A stretch of 11,067 bases of DNA, taken from positions 1 through 11,067 of the forward strand of contig CANRKW010000031.1 in assembly GCA_947631345.1 (NCBI GenBank). The letters run 5' to 3'. Below the pieces are notes generated by a model. It ran no database searches. It was not told the DNA's origin and saw nothing but the letters and a program-made list of their open reading frames with translations. The DNA comes from an uncultured Bacilli bacterium (GTDB lineage: Bacteria > Bacillota_I > Bacilli_A > RF39 > UBA660). Position 1 is the first letter of the stretch, and each line of letters opens with the position of its first letter. The position numbers and the translations under genes are program-made. Positions 1 to 6,691 of the stretch are shown piece after piece.

Positions 1-1808
1 CTTTTTAAAGCAGGAGCATCATTTACCCCATCACCTGTCATACCAGTAACAAGGCCTAACTCTTGACTTAAAGCGACAAGCCTTTTTTTATCTTCTGGAA
101 GACTTCTTGCAACAACTCTTAAATTGGGTATAATCTTTTTTACTTCTTCATCAGTCATCTTTTTAAGTTCACTACTAGTAATAACTAAATCATTTGGACT
201 TTTAATTAACCCTACTTCAGTAGCAATAGATTTTGCAGTAAGTTCATTATCTCCAGTAATCATTACAGTTTGTACTTTAGCATTTTCTACTAATTCTATT
301 CCTTCTTTTGCTTCATTTCTTATCTCATCTTTAATTAAAATAAGTCCTACAAAACATAAAGAATCAAAATTTTCAGTACTACTAGTAGCAAAAGCTAAAA
401 CTCTAAAACCAAGACTTGCATATTTTAAAGCTAGATTTTTAATTTTGTCTTGTGAAAATTTATAATTGATATTACCTAAATTATCATAATAACTATTACA
501 TTTAGATATTATTAATTCATATGCTCCTTTTACAAAAGAAAGGTTGTTATAATCTAATTTAACACTTGAATACTTCTTTTTACTATCAAATATTTCTTTT
601 TTCAATATTTTGTATTTACTTCTATCACTACTACCAACAAATTGAAGAATCGATTTATCAGTAGTATTACCACCACTCACATTATTTTCTATATAATATG
701 CATCATTATTATAGACTAAACTAAGATAAACTAACTCTTTATATTTACCTAATATATCACTATATTTTTTATAAAAAGTGCCTTCATAACTTACAATACT
801 ACTTACTTCTAATTTACCTTTAGTTAATGTTCCAGTTTTATCAGTAAACAGTATATTTAATGAACCACTAGTTTCTATACCTACTAATTTTCTTACTAAA
901 ACATTGTTTTTTATTAGTCTTTTCATATTACTAGATAATACTAATGTAATCATCATAGGAAGTCCTTCTGGAACTGCAACTACTATTATAGTTACCCCAA
1001 GTGTAAGAGCATAAAGCAATTTAGGAAAAATGTATTCTTTATTAGTAATTAACTTTAATATTAAAGGAAAATCAAAGTTATTTTGTATAAATATAATATT
1101 AAATAAATAAGAAAATATAACTAAAAAAGCACATATATATCCTATTTTACTTATAAATGTTGCTAAATCTTTTAGTCTATTTTTTAAAGGACTAGTTGGA
1201 GATTTCTCTTGTATATCTTTTGCTATTTTTCCATAAAATGTTTTATCTCCTACTTTAGTTACTTTAATTATTGCTTTTCCATTTGTAACTATACTTCCTC
1301 TAAAAACTTCATTATTTACTTCTTTCCTTTTTTCTTTTGCTTCTCCACTTAACATAGACTCATCTATATAAACTTCTCCATTTATAATAATTCCATCCGC
1401 GCCTATTTTATCTCCACTTTCTATTAAAATTGTGTCATCTTTTACTATTTCATCTACTGGTATATTTATTAAAGAAGAATTTCTATATACTTTTGAAGTC
1501 ATACTATCTACTTCTTTAGAGAGTTTTTCAAATGCTTTTTCACTTCCATATTCACTTAAACTACTAATAACACTTGCAAGAATTATAGCAACTACTATTC
1601 CAATTGTTTCATATATATCACTATCATTAAATAAGAACAATACTTTAATACCTAAAGCAATTAGAAGAATCTTTATAATAGGATCATTTAAAGATTCAAT
1701 TATTAAATTAAAAAGAGTGTTTTTTTTATATTTAGTTATACTATTACTTCCATATAAACTTCTACTTTTTATTACTTCATCATTATTTAATCCCTTATAA
1801 TTATGCAT
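1..1808 (-). CDS. Calcium-type P-type (P2) cation-transporting ATPase, C-terminal part outside window
   Basis: A membrane pump of the P2 (Ca2+-ATPase) class, which uses ATP and an aspartyl-phosphate intermediate to move cations, most likely Ca2+, out of the cytoplasm. The 602 codons present begin with the usual P2 N-terminus (MHNYKGLNNDEV). Two membrane segments follow at about 44-60 and 68-84, then the actuator loop with DESMLSGEA (E156), then membrane segments near 228-245 and 272-292. The latter carries PEGLP (280-284), whose Glu is a Ca2+ ligand in this class. Next come the phosphorylated Asp of DKTGTLT (D323), KGAYE (K427) in the nucleotide domain, ITGDN, and the hinge GDGVND (593-598). 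The frame runs off the window just after this hinge, so the C-terminal membrane half is missing from view. No CPC motif is present, so it is not a copper or heavy-metal P1B pump. The actuator loop reads SGEA instead of TGES, and the layout recalls the bacterial PMCA-like subgroup. A GGTG ribosome site lies 6 bases before the ATG. Class is firm; Ca2+ as substrate is inferred. Confidence 0.9.
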   Translation of the reverse strand, partial: MHNYKGLNNDEVIKSRSLYGSNSITKYKKNTLFNLIIESLNDPIIKILLIALGIKVLFLFNDSDIYETIGIVVAIILASVISSLSEYGSEKAFEKLSKEVDSMTSKVYRNSSLINIPVDEIVKDDTILIESGDKIGADGIIINGEVYIDESMLSGEAKEKRKEVNNEVFRGSIVTNGKAIIKVTKVGDKTFYGKIAKDIQEKSPTSPLKNRLKDLATFISKIGYICAFLVIFSYLFNIIFIQNNFDFPLILKLITNKEYIFPKLLYALTLGVTIIVVAVPEGLPMMITLVLSSNMKRLIKNNVLVRKLVGIETSGSLNILFTDKTGTLTKGKLEVSSIVSYEGTFYKKYSDILGKYKELVYLSLVYNNDAYYIENNVSGGNTTDKSILQFVGSSDRSKYKILKKEIFDSKKKYSSVKLDYNNLSFVKGAYELIISKCNSYYDNLGNINYKFSQDKIKNLALKYASLGFRVLAFATSSTENFDSLCFVGLILIKDEIRNEAKEGIELVENAKVQTVMITGDNELTAKSIATEVGLIKSPNDLVITSSELKKMTDEEVKKIIPNLRVVARSLPEDKKRLVALSQELGLVTGMTGDGVNDAPALK

Positions 1809-1838
1809 TGTATTCACCAGTAAATTATATTAAGAAAT

Positions 1839-1884
1839 AAAAAAAAGATAACAATTATTTTAAAGATATATAATAACTATTACC
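1839..1884 (-). terminator. Weak AU-rich intrinsic terminator after the gpmI-copZ-copA operon
   Basis: On the minus strand, the end of the small membrane-protein gene (1884-1872) can pair with 1859-1847, which spans its stop codon. The stem is 13 base pairs, of which 10 are Watson-Crick and 3 are G-U, with a 12-base loop. An unbroken run of eight T (1846-1839) follows at once. The stem is mostly A-U, so its strength is uncertain and some read-through into the P2 ATPase gene, 31 bases further on, is likely. It fits the end of the transcript that starts before gpmI. Confidence 0.5.
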
Positions 1885-2265
1885 ATATTTTTCTAATATA
1901 AAGTTATATTCTGGAACATTTAATTCATTTGATAGAAAACTTGCATTTATTTCTTCATTTAAATTAGGTTTCCAATATATTACTTTATTACATTTAGTTT
2001 CACTTATTTCATTATTTTCTTCATCAAGAAACACCCCTGAACCACTTAAAGTTATTATTTGATTATTGTTACATTTTACATTAAAAGGTACATTTATATT
2101 AGATTCACCTATAAATGTTGCAATTATCGGTTCAACTGAAAGTTCATTTTCTTTTGCTTTTTCTTCTTTTTTGTCACTTTTAAAGAATATAAGAAGCATA
2201 ATAACTATAATAAGTAAAAAGATAACACCAGTTAATAAAGATATAATTCTTTTTTTTAATTCCAT
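1855..2265 (-). CDS. Small membrane-anchored protein of unknown function, last gene of copper operon
   Basis: A 136-residue protein I do not recognise. It starts with a short basic stretch (ELKKR), then one strongly hydrophobic segment at about 9-28, then a charged Lys/Glu-rich linker (30-42) and a predicted soluble domain of about 90 residues. By the positive-inside rule the soluble part should face outwards. That part has two cysteines (C65 and C92) that could form a disulfide, the motif SGSGVF at about 74-79, and a hydrophobic, aromatic-rich C-terminus. There is no lipobox cysteine, so it is not a lipoprotein. I chose the ATG at 2265 because AAAGGAG sits just before it. A longer frame opens at 2322 but would overlap copA by 46 bases, lacks a comparable site, and would put a polar tail before the membrane anchor. 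The gene follows copA after 11 bases, so it is co-transcribed with the copper export genes; a role in metal handling is only an inference from position. Confidence 0.8.
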   Translation of the reverse strand: MELKKRIISLLTGVIFLLIIVIMLLIFFKSDKKEEKAKENELSVEPIIATFIGESNINVPFNVKCNNNQIITLSGSGVFLDEENNEISETKCNKVIYWKPNLNEEINASFLSNELNVPEYNFILEKYGNSYYISLK

Positions 2266-2270
2266 TTTTT

Positions 2271-2277
2271 CTCCTTT
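2271..2277 (-). promoter_or_regulatory. Ribosome binding site that sets the start at 2265
   Basis: AAAGGAG on the minus strand, 5 bases before the ATG at 2265-2263. Its first base is shared with the copA stop codon (2279-2277), so ribosomes finishing copA could re-initiate here. It supports the 136-residue form of the downstream protein over a 155-residue form. Confidence 0.75.
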
Positions 2278-4448
2278 TATTTTATAATAAATTTTAGTCT
2301 TAATGTATTTAGTATTACACATAAACTGCTTAAAGTCATAGCTATACTTGCTATTATAGGATTTATGTATATTCCAAATGGTTTTAGTAAACCTATTGCT
2401 ATAGGTATCATCAATATATTATAGAAAAATGCCCAGAAAAGATTTTCTTTTATTATTTTTATTGTTTTTTTACTTATATTTATTAAAGTTATAATATTTT
2501 GTAAATTGTCATTTATAAGTATTATATCTGCTGTGTTAGTAGCTATAGGTGTGCTATTTTTAAAACTAACTGAAGCACTTGCTAAAGCTAAAGCAGGGGC
2601 ATCATTTATTCCATCTCCAACCATCATTACTTTTTTACGTTTTTTTAACAAAGAATTTACAACTTCAGCTTTTTCACTAGGCATTACATTTGCAATAACA
2701 TCATCTATTTCAACACTTTTTGCTATAAGACTTGCTGTTTTTTCATTATCTCCAGTAATCATTATAGGTTTTATATTTTCTTTTTTTAATTCTTTTATTA
2801 CTTCTAAAACATTTTCTTTTAATATATCTTTTACCCCAATAAGTGCATATACTTTTTTATTTATTATTAAATATACAATACTGCATTCCTCATTTGTTAG
2901 TTCTTTTTCTTCTTTAGTATAATTATTTTTAATTTTAAGTAAATTAAATAATTTGTTATTTCCTATATAAATATCTTCTTTATCTATTTTAGCATATACA
3001 CCAATTCCATCTAGATTTTTAAAGTCTTTTATGTTTTCTTCTTTAACATAATTTGTGAAAGCATTTTTAATGGGATGGTTAGATTCATTTTCAACTGTAG
3101 CAATTTTAGAAAGTATTTGATTATTAGATAAATCACTAAAGTTAAATACTTTATATATACTTAAATTTCCATAAGTTAATGTTCCAGTTTTATCAAATAA
3201 TATTGTGTCTATATCTTTTACTGTTTCAAGTAATTCACTTTTTTTAATAAGTATTCCTTTTTTAGCACATATTCCAGCACTTTCTACAATAGCTAAAGGG
3301 GTTGCTAAACCTAAAGCACAAGGACACGCGACTAATAAAACTGTCACAAGTGTTATTAAAGACTCACTAAAACTAAAGCCTAGAATTAAATAAACAATAA
3401 AACTAACTATAGCTATTATAAATATTGAAGGAACAAAATAACCACTTATTTTATCAGCTAATCTAGATATAGGCGCTTTTGTATTAATAGAAGACATTAC
3501 TAATTTAACTATATTTGATATAGTTGAATCTTTTCCTATATTTACAGCTTCATAATAAACTAAACCATCATAATTTATAGAACCTGCAACTACTTTATCT
3601 TTAATTGCTTTTTTTACTGGAAGAGATTCTCCTGTTATAAAAGACTCATCAAAATGTGCAGAACCTTTAACAATAATTCCATCTACTGCTATTTTACTTC
3701 CAACTTTAGAAACTAAAATGTCTCCTTTTTTTACCATATCAATAGTAATTTCTTTTATTTCTTTTCCTACTTTTTTATATGCAACTTCAGGTGTAATACT
3801 TACTAAATCTCTTATAGCATCTTTAGTTTTATCTTTACTTATATTATCTATAAATCTTCCTAATTTAATAAAATAAATAATAATAGCGGAAGACTCAAAA
3901 TATAAAGACATAACACCATTTTTACTAAATACATTATATAAACTATAAAGAAAATTAACTAAAACACCTATTGTAACTAATGAATCCATATTGGGCATTT
4001 TATGTATTAAATTAAGTATTCCAGATTTTATTATATCAAAACCATATATAAAAAATAGTAAACTCATTATAATTAAAAATATAATATAATTATTAGTATA
4101 CTTATAATTTATATAAGGTATCATAGGTAAATTAAGCATATGCCCCATTGTAACATACATAAGTAATAAAGCTAAAATAGAAAATATAATTAATTTGTAT
4201 TTTTCCTTTTTATTTATATTTTTCTTTATTTCTTTAAATTCTCCTAGACTTACAAAACCAGCTTCTTTTATATACTTTTCTATTTTCTCTATATTTAGTA
4301 TTTCTTCATCATAATCTATTGTAGCATTATTTAAAACTAAATTAACAATTGAATCTATTATTCCTTCTTGTTTATTTAAGTATTTCATAAGTCCATTTGA
4401 ACAAGCAGAACAAGTCATCCCATCAATAGATAATACTATTCTTTTCAT
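2277..4448 (-). CDS. copA: Cu+-exporting P1B-type ATPase
   Basis: Exports Cu+ from the cytoplasm using ATP. The 723 residues contain, in order: one N-terminal heavy-metal-associated domain with GMTCSAC (C13, C16); membrane segments near 86-105, 121-140, 154-172 and 183-197; the actuator loop TGES (272-275); a membrane segment with CPC (C375-P-C377); the phosphorylated Asp in DKTGTLT (D419); the P1B-specific His-Pro pair (458-459); TGDN (565-568); GDGIND (611-616); and the last two membrane segments with Tyr-Asn (676-677) and MTLSS (704-708). CPC together with YN and MxxSS is the signature of the Cu+/Ag+ subgroup (P1B-1), so copper is favoured over zinc or cadmium. It has one metal-binding domain where many homologues have two. 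The stop codon of copZ lies one base before its ATG and only a weak AAAGA site precedes it, so translation is probably coupled to copZ. Function is confident; no copper regulator is visible nearby. Confidence 0.96.
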   Translation of the reverse strand: MKRIVLSIDGMTCSACSNGLMKYLNKQEGIIDSIVNLVLNNATIDYDEEILNIEKIEKYIKEAGFVSLGEFKEIKKNINKKEKYKLIIFSILALLLMYVTMGHMLNLPMIPYINYKYTNNYIIFLIIMSLLFFIYGFDIIKSGILNLIHKMPNMDSLVTIGVLVNFLYSLYNVFSKNGVMSLYFESSAIIIYFIKLGRFIDNISKDKTKDAIRDLVSITPEVAYKKVGKEIKEITIDMVKKGDILVSKVGSKIAVDGIIVKGSAHFDESFITGESLPVKKAIKDKVVAGSINYDGLVYYEAVNIGKDSTISNIVKLVMSSINTKAPISRLADKISGYFVPSIFIIAIVSFIVYLILGFSFSESLITLVTVLLVACPCALGLATPLAIVESAGICAKKGILIKKSELLETVKDIDTILFDKTGTLTYGNLSIYKVFNFSDLSNNQILSKIATVENESNHPIKNAFTNYVKEENIKDFKNLDGIGVYAKIDKEDIYIGNNKLFNLLKIKNNYTKEEKELTNEECSIVYLIINKKVYALIGVKDILKENVLEVIKELKKENIKPIMITGDNEKTASLIAKSVEIDDVIANVMPSEKAEVVNSLLKKRKKVMMVGDGINDAPALALASASVSFKNSTPIATNTADIILINDNLQNIITLINISKKTIKIIKENLFWAFFYNILMIPIAIGLLKPFGIYINPIIASIAMTLSSLCVILNTLRLKFIIK

Positions 4449-4449
4449 T

Positions 4450-4650
4450 TTAATCTTTAATAGAAAAACCTAAATCTATTAACCTTTCTTTAATAATTTC
4501 TATATTAACATCTTTATTTAAATCAATAGTTACTGTCCCCTCTTTATGACTTGCTTTAACACTTTTTACACCATCTATATTTTCTAAACTATTTTTTATT
4601 CTTTTTTCGCATCCCTCACAATGCATACCTTCTATATTTAAAATAATCAT
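4450..4650 (-). CDS. copZ: Copper chaperone, single heavy-metal-associated domain
   Basis: A 66-residue cytoplasmic metallochaperone that is one complete heavy-metal-associated (ferredoxin-like) domain. The copper ligands are in GMHCEGC (C11, C14) in the first loop, followed by the usual pattern of a helix, then a KSVKAS strand, a TVTIDL strand and a closing GFSIKD strand. In this family the protein carries Cu+ to the N-terminal domain of CopA, and copA starts one base after its stop codon. Its own ATG shares one base with the stop codon of gpmI (TAATG), and a good GAGGAG site lies inside the end of gpmI, 8-9 bases upstream. It is therefore expressed from the same mRNA as gpmI unless a promoter hides inside gpmI. 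Length and motif are typical; the call is firm. Confidence 0.93.
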   Translation of the reverse strand: MIILNIEGMHCEGCEKRIKNSLENIDGVKSVKASHKEGTVTIDLNKDVNIEIIKERLIDLGFSIKD

Positions 4651-6161
4651 TATTTCTTCTCCTCTTTTATTATTAGACTTTCTCCAGTCATAACATCTGG
4701 TTTCTTTATTTCATATAAATCTATTATTGTAGGTATAATGTCTTTAAGTGAACCAGTTTGTTTTATTCTATATTCTTCATTACAAAGTATGAAAGGAACT
4801 TTACTTGTAGTATGACTTGTTATTACTTCTCCATCTTTTGTAAGCATTTTTTCTGCATTACCATGATCTGCTGTTATAATTAATTCATAAAAGTTTTCTT
4901 TTGCTTTTTCAAATATTTTTCCTATACAAAAGTCACAAATTTCAATCGCATCTTTTACTGCTTGAAAGTTTCCAGTGTGACCTACCATATCTGGATTTGC
5001 AAAATTAACTAACATAAAATCATAATCTTTTTCAATTGCTTTCAAAACTGATTCTGTAACTTCTCCAACACTCATTTCTGGTTTCATATCATAAGTTGCA
5101 ACTTTAGGACTAGGTATAAGTATTTTCTCTATTTTTTTACTTGATAATTCTTTTTCTCCATCAAAGAAATATGTAACATGCGCGTATTTTTCTGTCTCGG
5201 CGATTCTTGCTTGTGTATAATCTAAACTATCTATGTATTCTCCAAATGTATATTTTGGCTTTTCAATTGAAAATGCAGATTCTACTTTATCACTAATTTT
5301 AAATAAAGATACTAATTTTAATTCTTCAAATTTCTTTGTTTCAAAAAACTTAAAATTCTTATTTGTAAATGTTTCTATTAATTCTTGCATCCTTTCTGGT
5401 CTAAAATTAATTAAAACAACTGCATCTTTTTCTTTAATTTCATTACCTCTTGTTATAATACTTGGATTTATAAATTCATCTGTTATATTTCTTTTATAGT
5501 GTTCTTTAAAACACTCTTCATAATTTTTAAATTCATTACCAATGCCATAAACTATAGCATTATAGGCTTTTTTTATTCTTTCCCATCTGTTATCTCTATC
5601 CATTGTATAGTATCTTCCACTTATTGTAGCAAGTTCTCCAATTTCTAGTTTTTTTGCTCTTTCCATAAAGTCTTCTACAAAATTAAGGCCACTTCTTACT
5701 GGAGTATCTCTTCCATCAGTTATAAAGTGAAAAGCCACTTTTTTTACCTTTTTAAGTTTTGCTAAAGCAAGAACTGCATAGTAGTGGTTGGCACTTGAGT
5801 GAACACCACCATTTGAAAGTAGACCTATTAAATGAAGTGTACTGTTATTTTCATTTACATAGTCCATTGTATTATTTAAAACTTCATTATCGAAAAATTC
5901 TTTGTTCTTTATTTTTTCATTTATATAAGTAAGTGGTTGCATTATAGTTCTACCACTTCCAATAGTCATATGCCCGACTTCACTGTTACCCATTTGTCCT
6001 TTAGGTAGACCTACTTCTGTTCCACTTGCTTCTAGTTCAGCACAAGGAAAAACTGCACTTAATTTATCAAGTACTGGAGTATTTGCTTGTTTTATTGCAT
6101 TTCCATATTCAGAACTACTTATTCCAAATCCATCTAATATCAATAATATTACTTTTTTCAT
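4650..6161 (-). CDS. gpmI: 2,3-bisphosphoglycerate-independent phosphoglycerate mutase
   Basis: Glycolytic and gluconeogenic enzyme that interconverts 3-phosphoglycerate and 2-phosphoglycerate in the cytoplasm through a phosphoserine intermediate, using two Mn2+ ions. The 503 residues match the family's usual length of about 510. Visible metal and catalytic residues are D10 (ILDGFG), the phosphorylated serine S60 in GQMGNSEVGH, D391 and H395 in NPDMVGHTG, D432 and H433 in TADHGN, and H450 in SHTTSKVPF. Substrate-binding segments are also present: ITDGRDTPVRSG (147-158), DRDNRW (188-193) and NFRPERM (252-258). All key residues are intact, each shifted by 12 or fewer from the Geobacillus enzyme numbering. 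The start has AAAGGA 5 bases upstream and an extended -10 promoter just before that. It heads the operon with copZ and copA, an unusual pairing of a core glycolytic gene with copper export. Confidence 0.97.
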   Translation of the reverse strand: MKKVILLILDGFGISSSEYGNAIKQANTPVLDKLSAVFPCAELEASGTEVGLPKGQMGNSEVGHMTIGSGRTIMQPLTYINEKIKNKEFFDNEVLNNTMDYVNENNSTLHLIGLLSNGGVHSSANHYYAVLALAKLKKVKKVAFHFITDGRDTPVRSGLNFVEDFMERAKKLEIGELATISGRYYTMDRDNRWERIKKAYNAIVYGIGNEFKNYEECFKEHYKRNITDEFINPSIITRGNEIKEKDAVVLINFRPERMQELIETFTNKNFKFFETKKFEELKLVSLFKISDKVESAFSIEKPKYTFGEYIDSLDYTQARIAETEKYAHVTYFFDGEKELSSKKIEKILIPSPKVATYDMKPEMSVGEVTESVLKAIEKDYDFMLVNFANPDMVGHTGNFQAVKDAIEICDFCIGKIFEKAKENFYELIITADHGNAEKMLTKDGEVITSHTTSKVPFILCNEEYRIKQTGSLKDIIPTIIDLYEIKKPDVMTGESLIIKEEKK

Positions 6162-6184
6162 ACTCTTCCTTTCTTATATTTATT

Positions 6185-6193
6185 ATTCTAACA
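6185..6193 (-). promoter_or_regulatory. Extended -10 promoter of the gpmI-copZ-copA operon
   Basis: The minus strand reads TGTTAGAAT, an extended -10 element (TGn plus TAGAAT, 5 of 6 matches to TATAAT). It would start transcription near 6178, about 16 bases before the gpmI ATG, leaving room for the AAAGGA site. No good -35 box is seen 16-18 bases further up, as is common for extended -10 promoters. I see no terminator between the upstream 115-residue gene and here, so some read-through is possible. Confidence 0.5.
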
Positions 6194-6236
6194 CAAAAAG
6201 GTATATTTTCATAGCATTTCTAATACAACAGACAAT

Positions 6237-6584
6237 TTAGGTTAATTCTTTATTTAAAGATTTCTTATAAAATATTCTTAAATCCCAAAGTAAATTTAAA
6301 ACAAAATCAGAAAATTCACTTTCACTTCCCATTTTAAAATTACATATATATTTAGTTTGTAAATCATCTGCTTTTTCATAAATAGAAACTAATTCATTAT
6401 TATCAATAAAATCTAAATTTCTTTTTATTTCATATTGAACTGCACATTTATAAATAAAATCTAGGATTTTTTTATATTCATCATGATCTTCTTTATAAGA
6501 ATCAAATTGTAATATTAAATTTATATATCCAATTAATCTAACAAATAAATTAGAAATATTTCCATAAGTATATTCAAGACTCAT
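6237..6584 (-). CDS. Small predicted all-helical protein of unknown function
   Basis: A 115-residue protein I do not recognise. It is acidic and rich in Leu, Ile, Asp, Glu, Lys and Tyr, with no glycine- or proline-rich loops, and reads as four or so amphipathic helices: about 8-28, 33-54, 63-83 and 88-108. No signal peptide, membrane segment or metal motif is visible; its two cysteines (47 and 81) are far apart. It is probably cytoplasmic, and its helical pattern would suit a small bundle or an adaptor, but that is only an impression. The start is supported by AAAGGA 10 bases upstream and by a well-placed promoter. It is transcribed away from the FkbM methyltransferase gene, with 107 bases between the two starts. 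It ends 75 bases before gpmI with no obvious terminator, so it may feed transcription into gpmI. Confidence 0.75.
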   Translation of the reverse strand: MSLEYTYGNISNLFVRLIGYINLILQFDSYKEDHDEYKKILDFIYKCAVQYEIKRNLDFIDNNELVSIYEKADDLQTKYICNFKMGSESEFSDFVLNLLWDLRIFYKKSLNKELT

Positions 6585-6610
6585 TATAACTATTTCCTTT
6601 CTTATCTTAT

Positions 6611-6638
6611 ATTATAGACTTTTTTTAAAATAAAGCAA
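6611..6638 (-). promoter_or_regulatory. Promoter of the 115-residue protein gene
   Basis: On the minus strand TTGCTT (6638-6633) is followed after 16 bases by a perfect TATAAT (6616-6611). Transcription would start near 6604, about 20 bases before the ATG and before the AAAGGA site. The spacing and -10 are good; the -35 matches mainly in its TTG. Confidence 0.55.
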
Positions 6639-6641
6639 TTA

Positions 6642-6647
6642 TATAAT
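6642..6647 (+). promoter_or_regulatory. Probable -10 box for the FkbM methyltransferase gene
   Basis: A perfect TATAAT on the plus strand, 44 bases before the methyltransferase ATG. The position 17 bases upstream holds only a T-rich stretch (CTTTTT), so the -35 is poor. The leader would be about 39 bases. The box lies a few bases from the -35 of the divergent gene, so two polymerases could not sit here together. In DNA this AT-rich a TATAAT can occur by chance, hence the modest confidence. Confidence 0.4.
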
Positions 6648-6678
6648 AAATAACAAAGTACATAATTTCATATAATTT

Positions 6679-6686
6679 AAAGGAGG
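6679..6686 (+). promoter_or_regulatory. Strong ribosome binding site of the FkbM methyltransferase gene
   Basis: AAAGGAGG, close to a full match to the anti-Shine-Dalgarno sequence, 5 bases before the ATG at 6692. It is one of the strongest such sites in the window, similar only to the AAAGGAGG at 10281-10274, and it fixes the start of a gene whose N-terminus is otherwise not recognisable. Confidence 0.8.
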
Positions 6687-6691
6687 TACAA

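Noticed and set aside
124..465. Open reading frame of 113 codons on the plus strand
   Set aside because: It lies antisense to the nucleotide/hinge region of the P2 ATPase, whose motifs are clear, and it has no ribosome site; its hydrophobic Ser/Ile/Phe make-up is typical of antisense frames in AT-rich genes.
1824..1829. TATAAT on the minus strand as a promoter for the P2 ATPase
   Set aside because: It would start transcription within the ribosome site (leader of about 9 bases) and has no -35; it may be chance in AT-rich DNA. The real promoter could lie in the preceding gene.
2266..2322. Longer start at 2322 for the small membrane protein
   Set aside because: It would overlap copA by 46 bases and put a polar tail before the anchor; the ATG at 2265 has a far better ribosome site.
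1432..3393. Several plus-strand open frames (1432-1800, 2066-2287, 2506-2922, 3205-3393)
   Set aside because: All are antisense to well-supported minus-strand genes and show no recognisable domain or ribosome site.
5233..5499. Plus-strand open frames inside or beside gpmI (5233-5499, 6026-6214)
   Set aside because: They are antisense to conserved gpmI sequence and its promoter.
6671..6676. Second TATAAT on the plus strand before the FkbM gene
   Set aside because: Transcription would start inside the AGGAGG site, so the mRNA would lack it.
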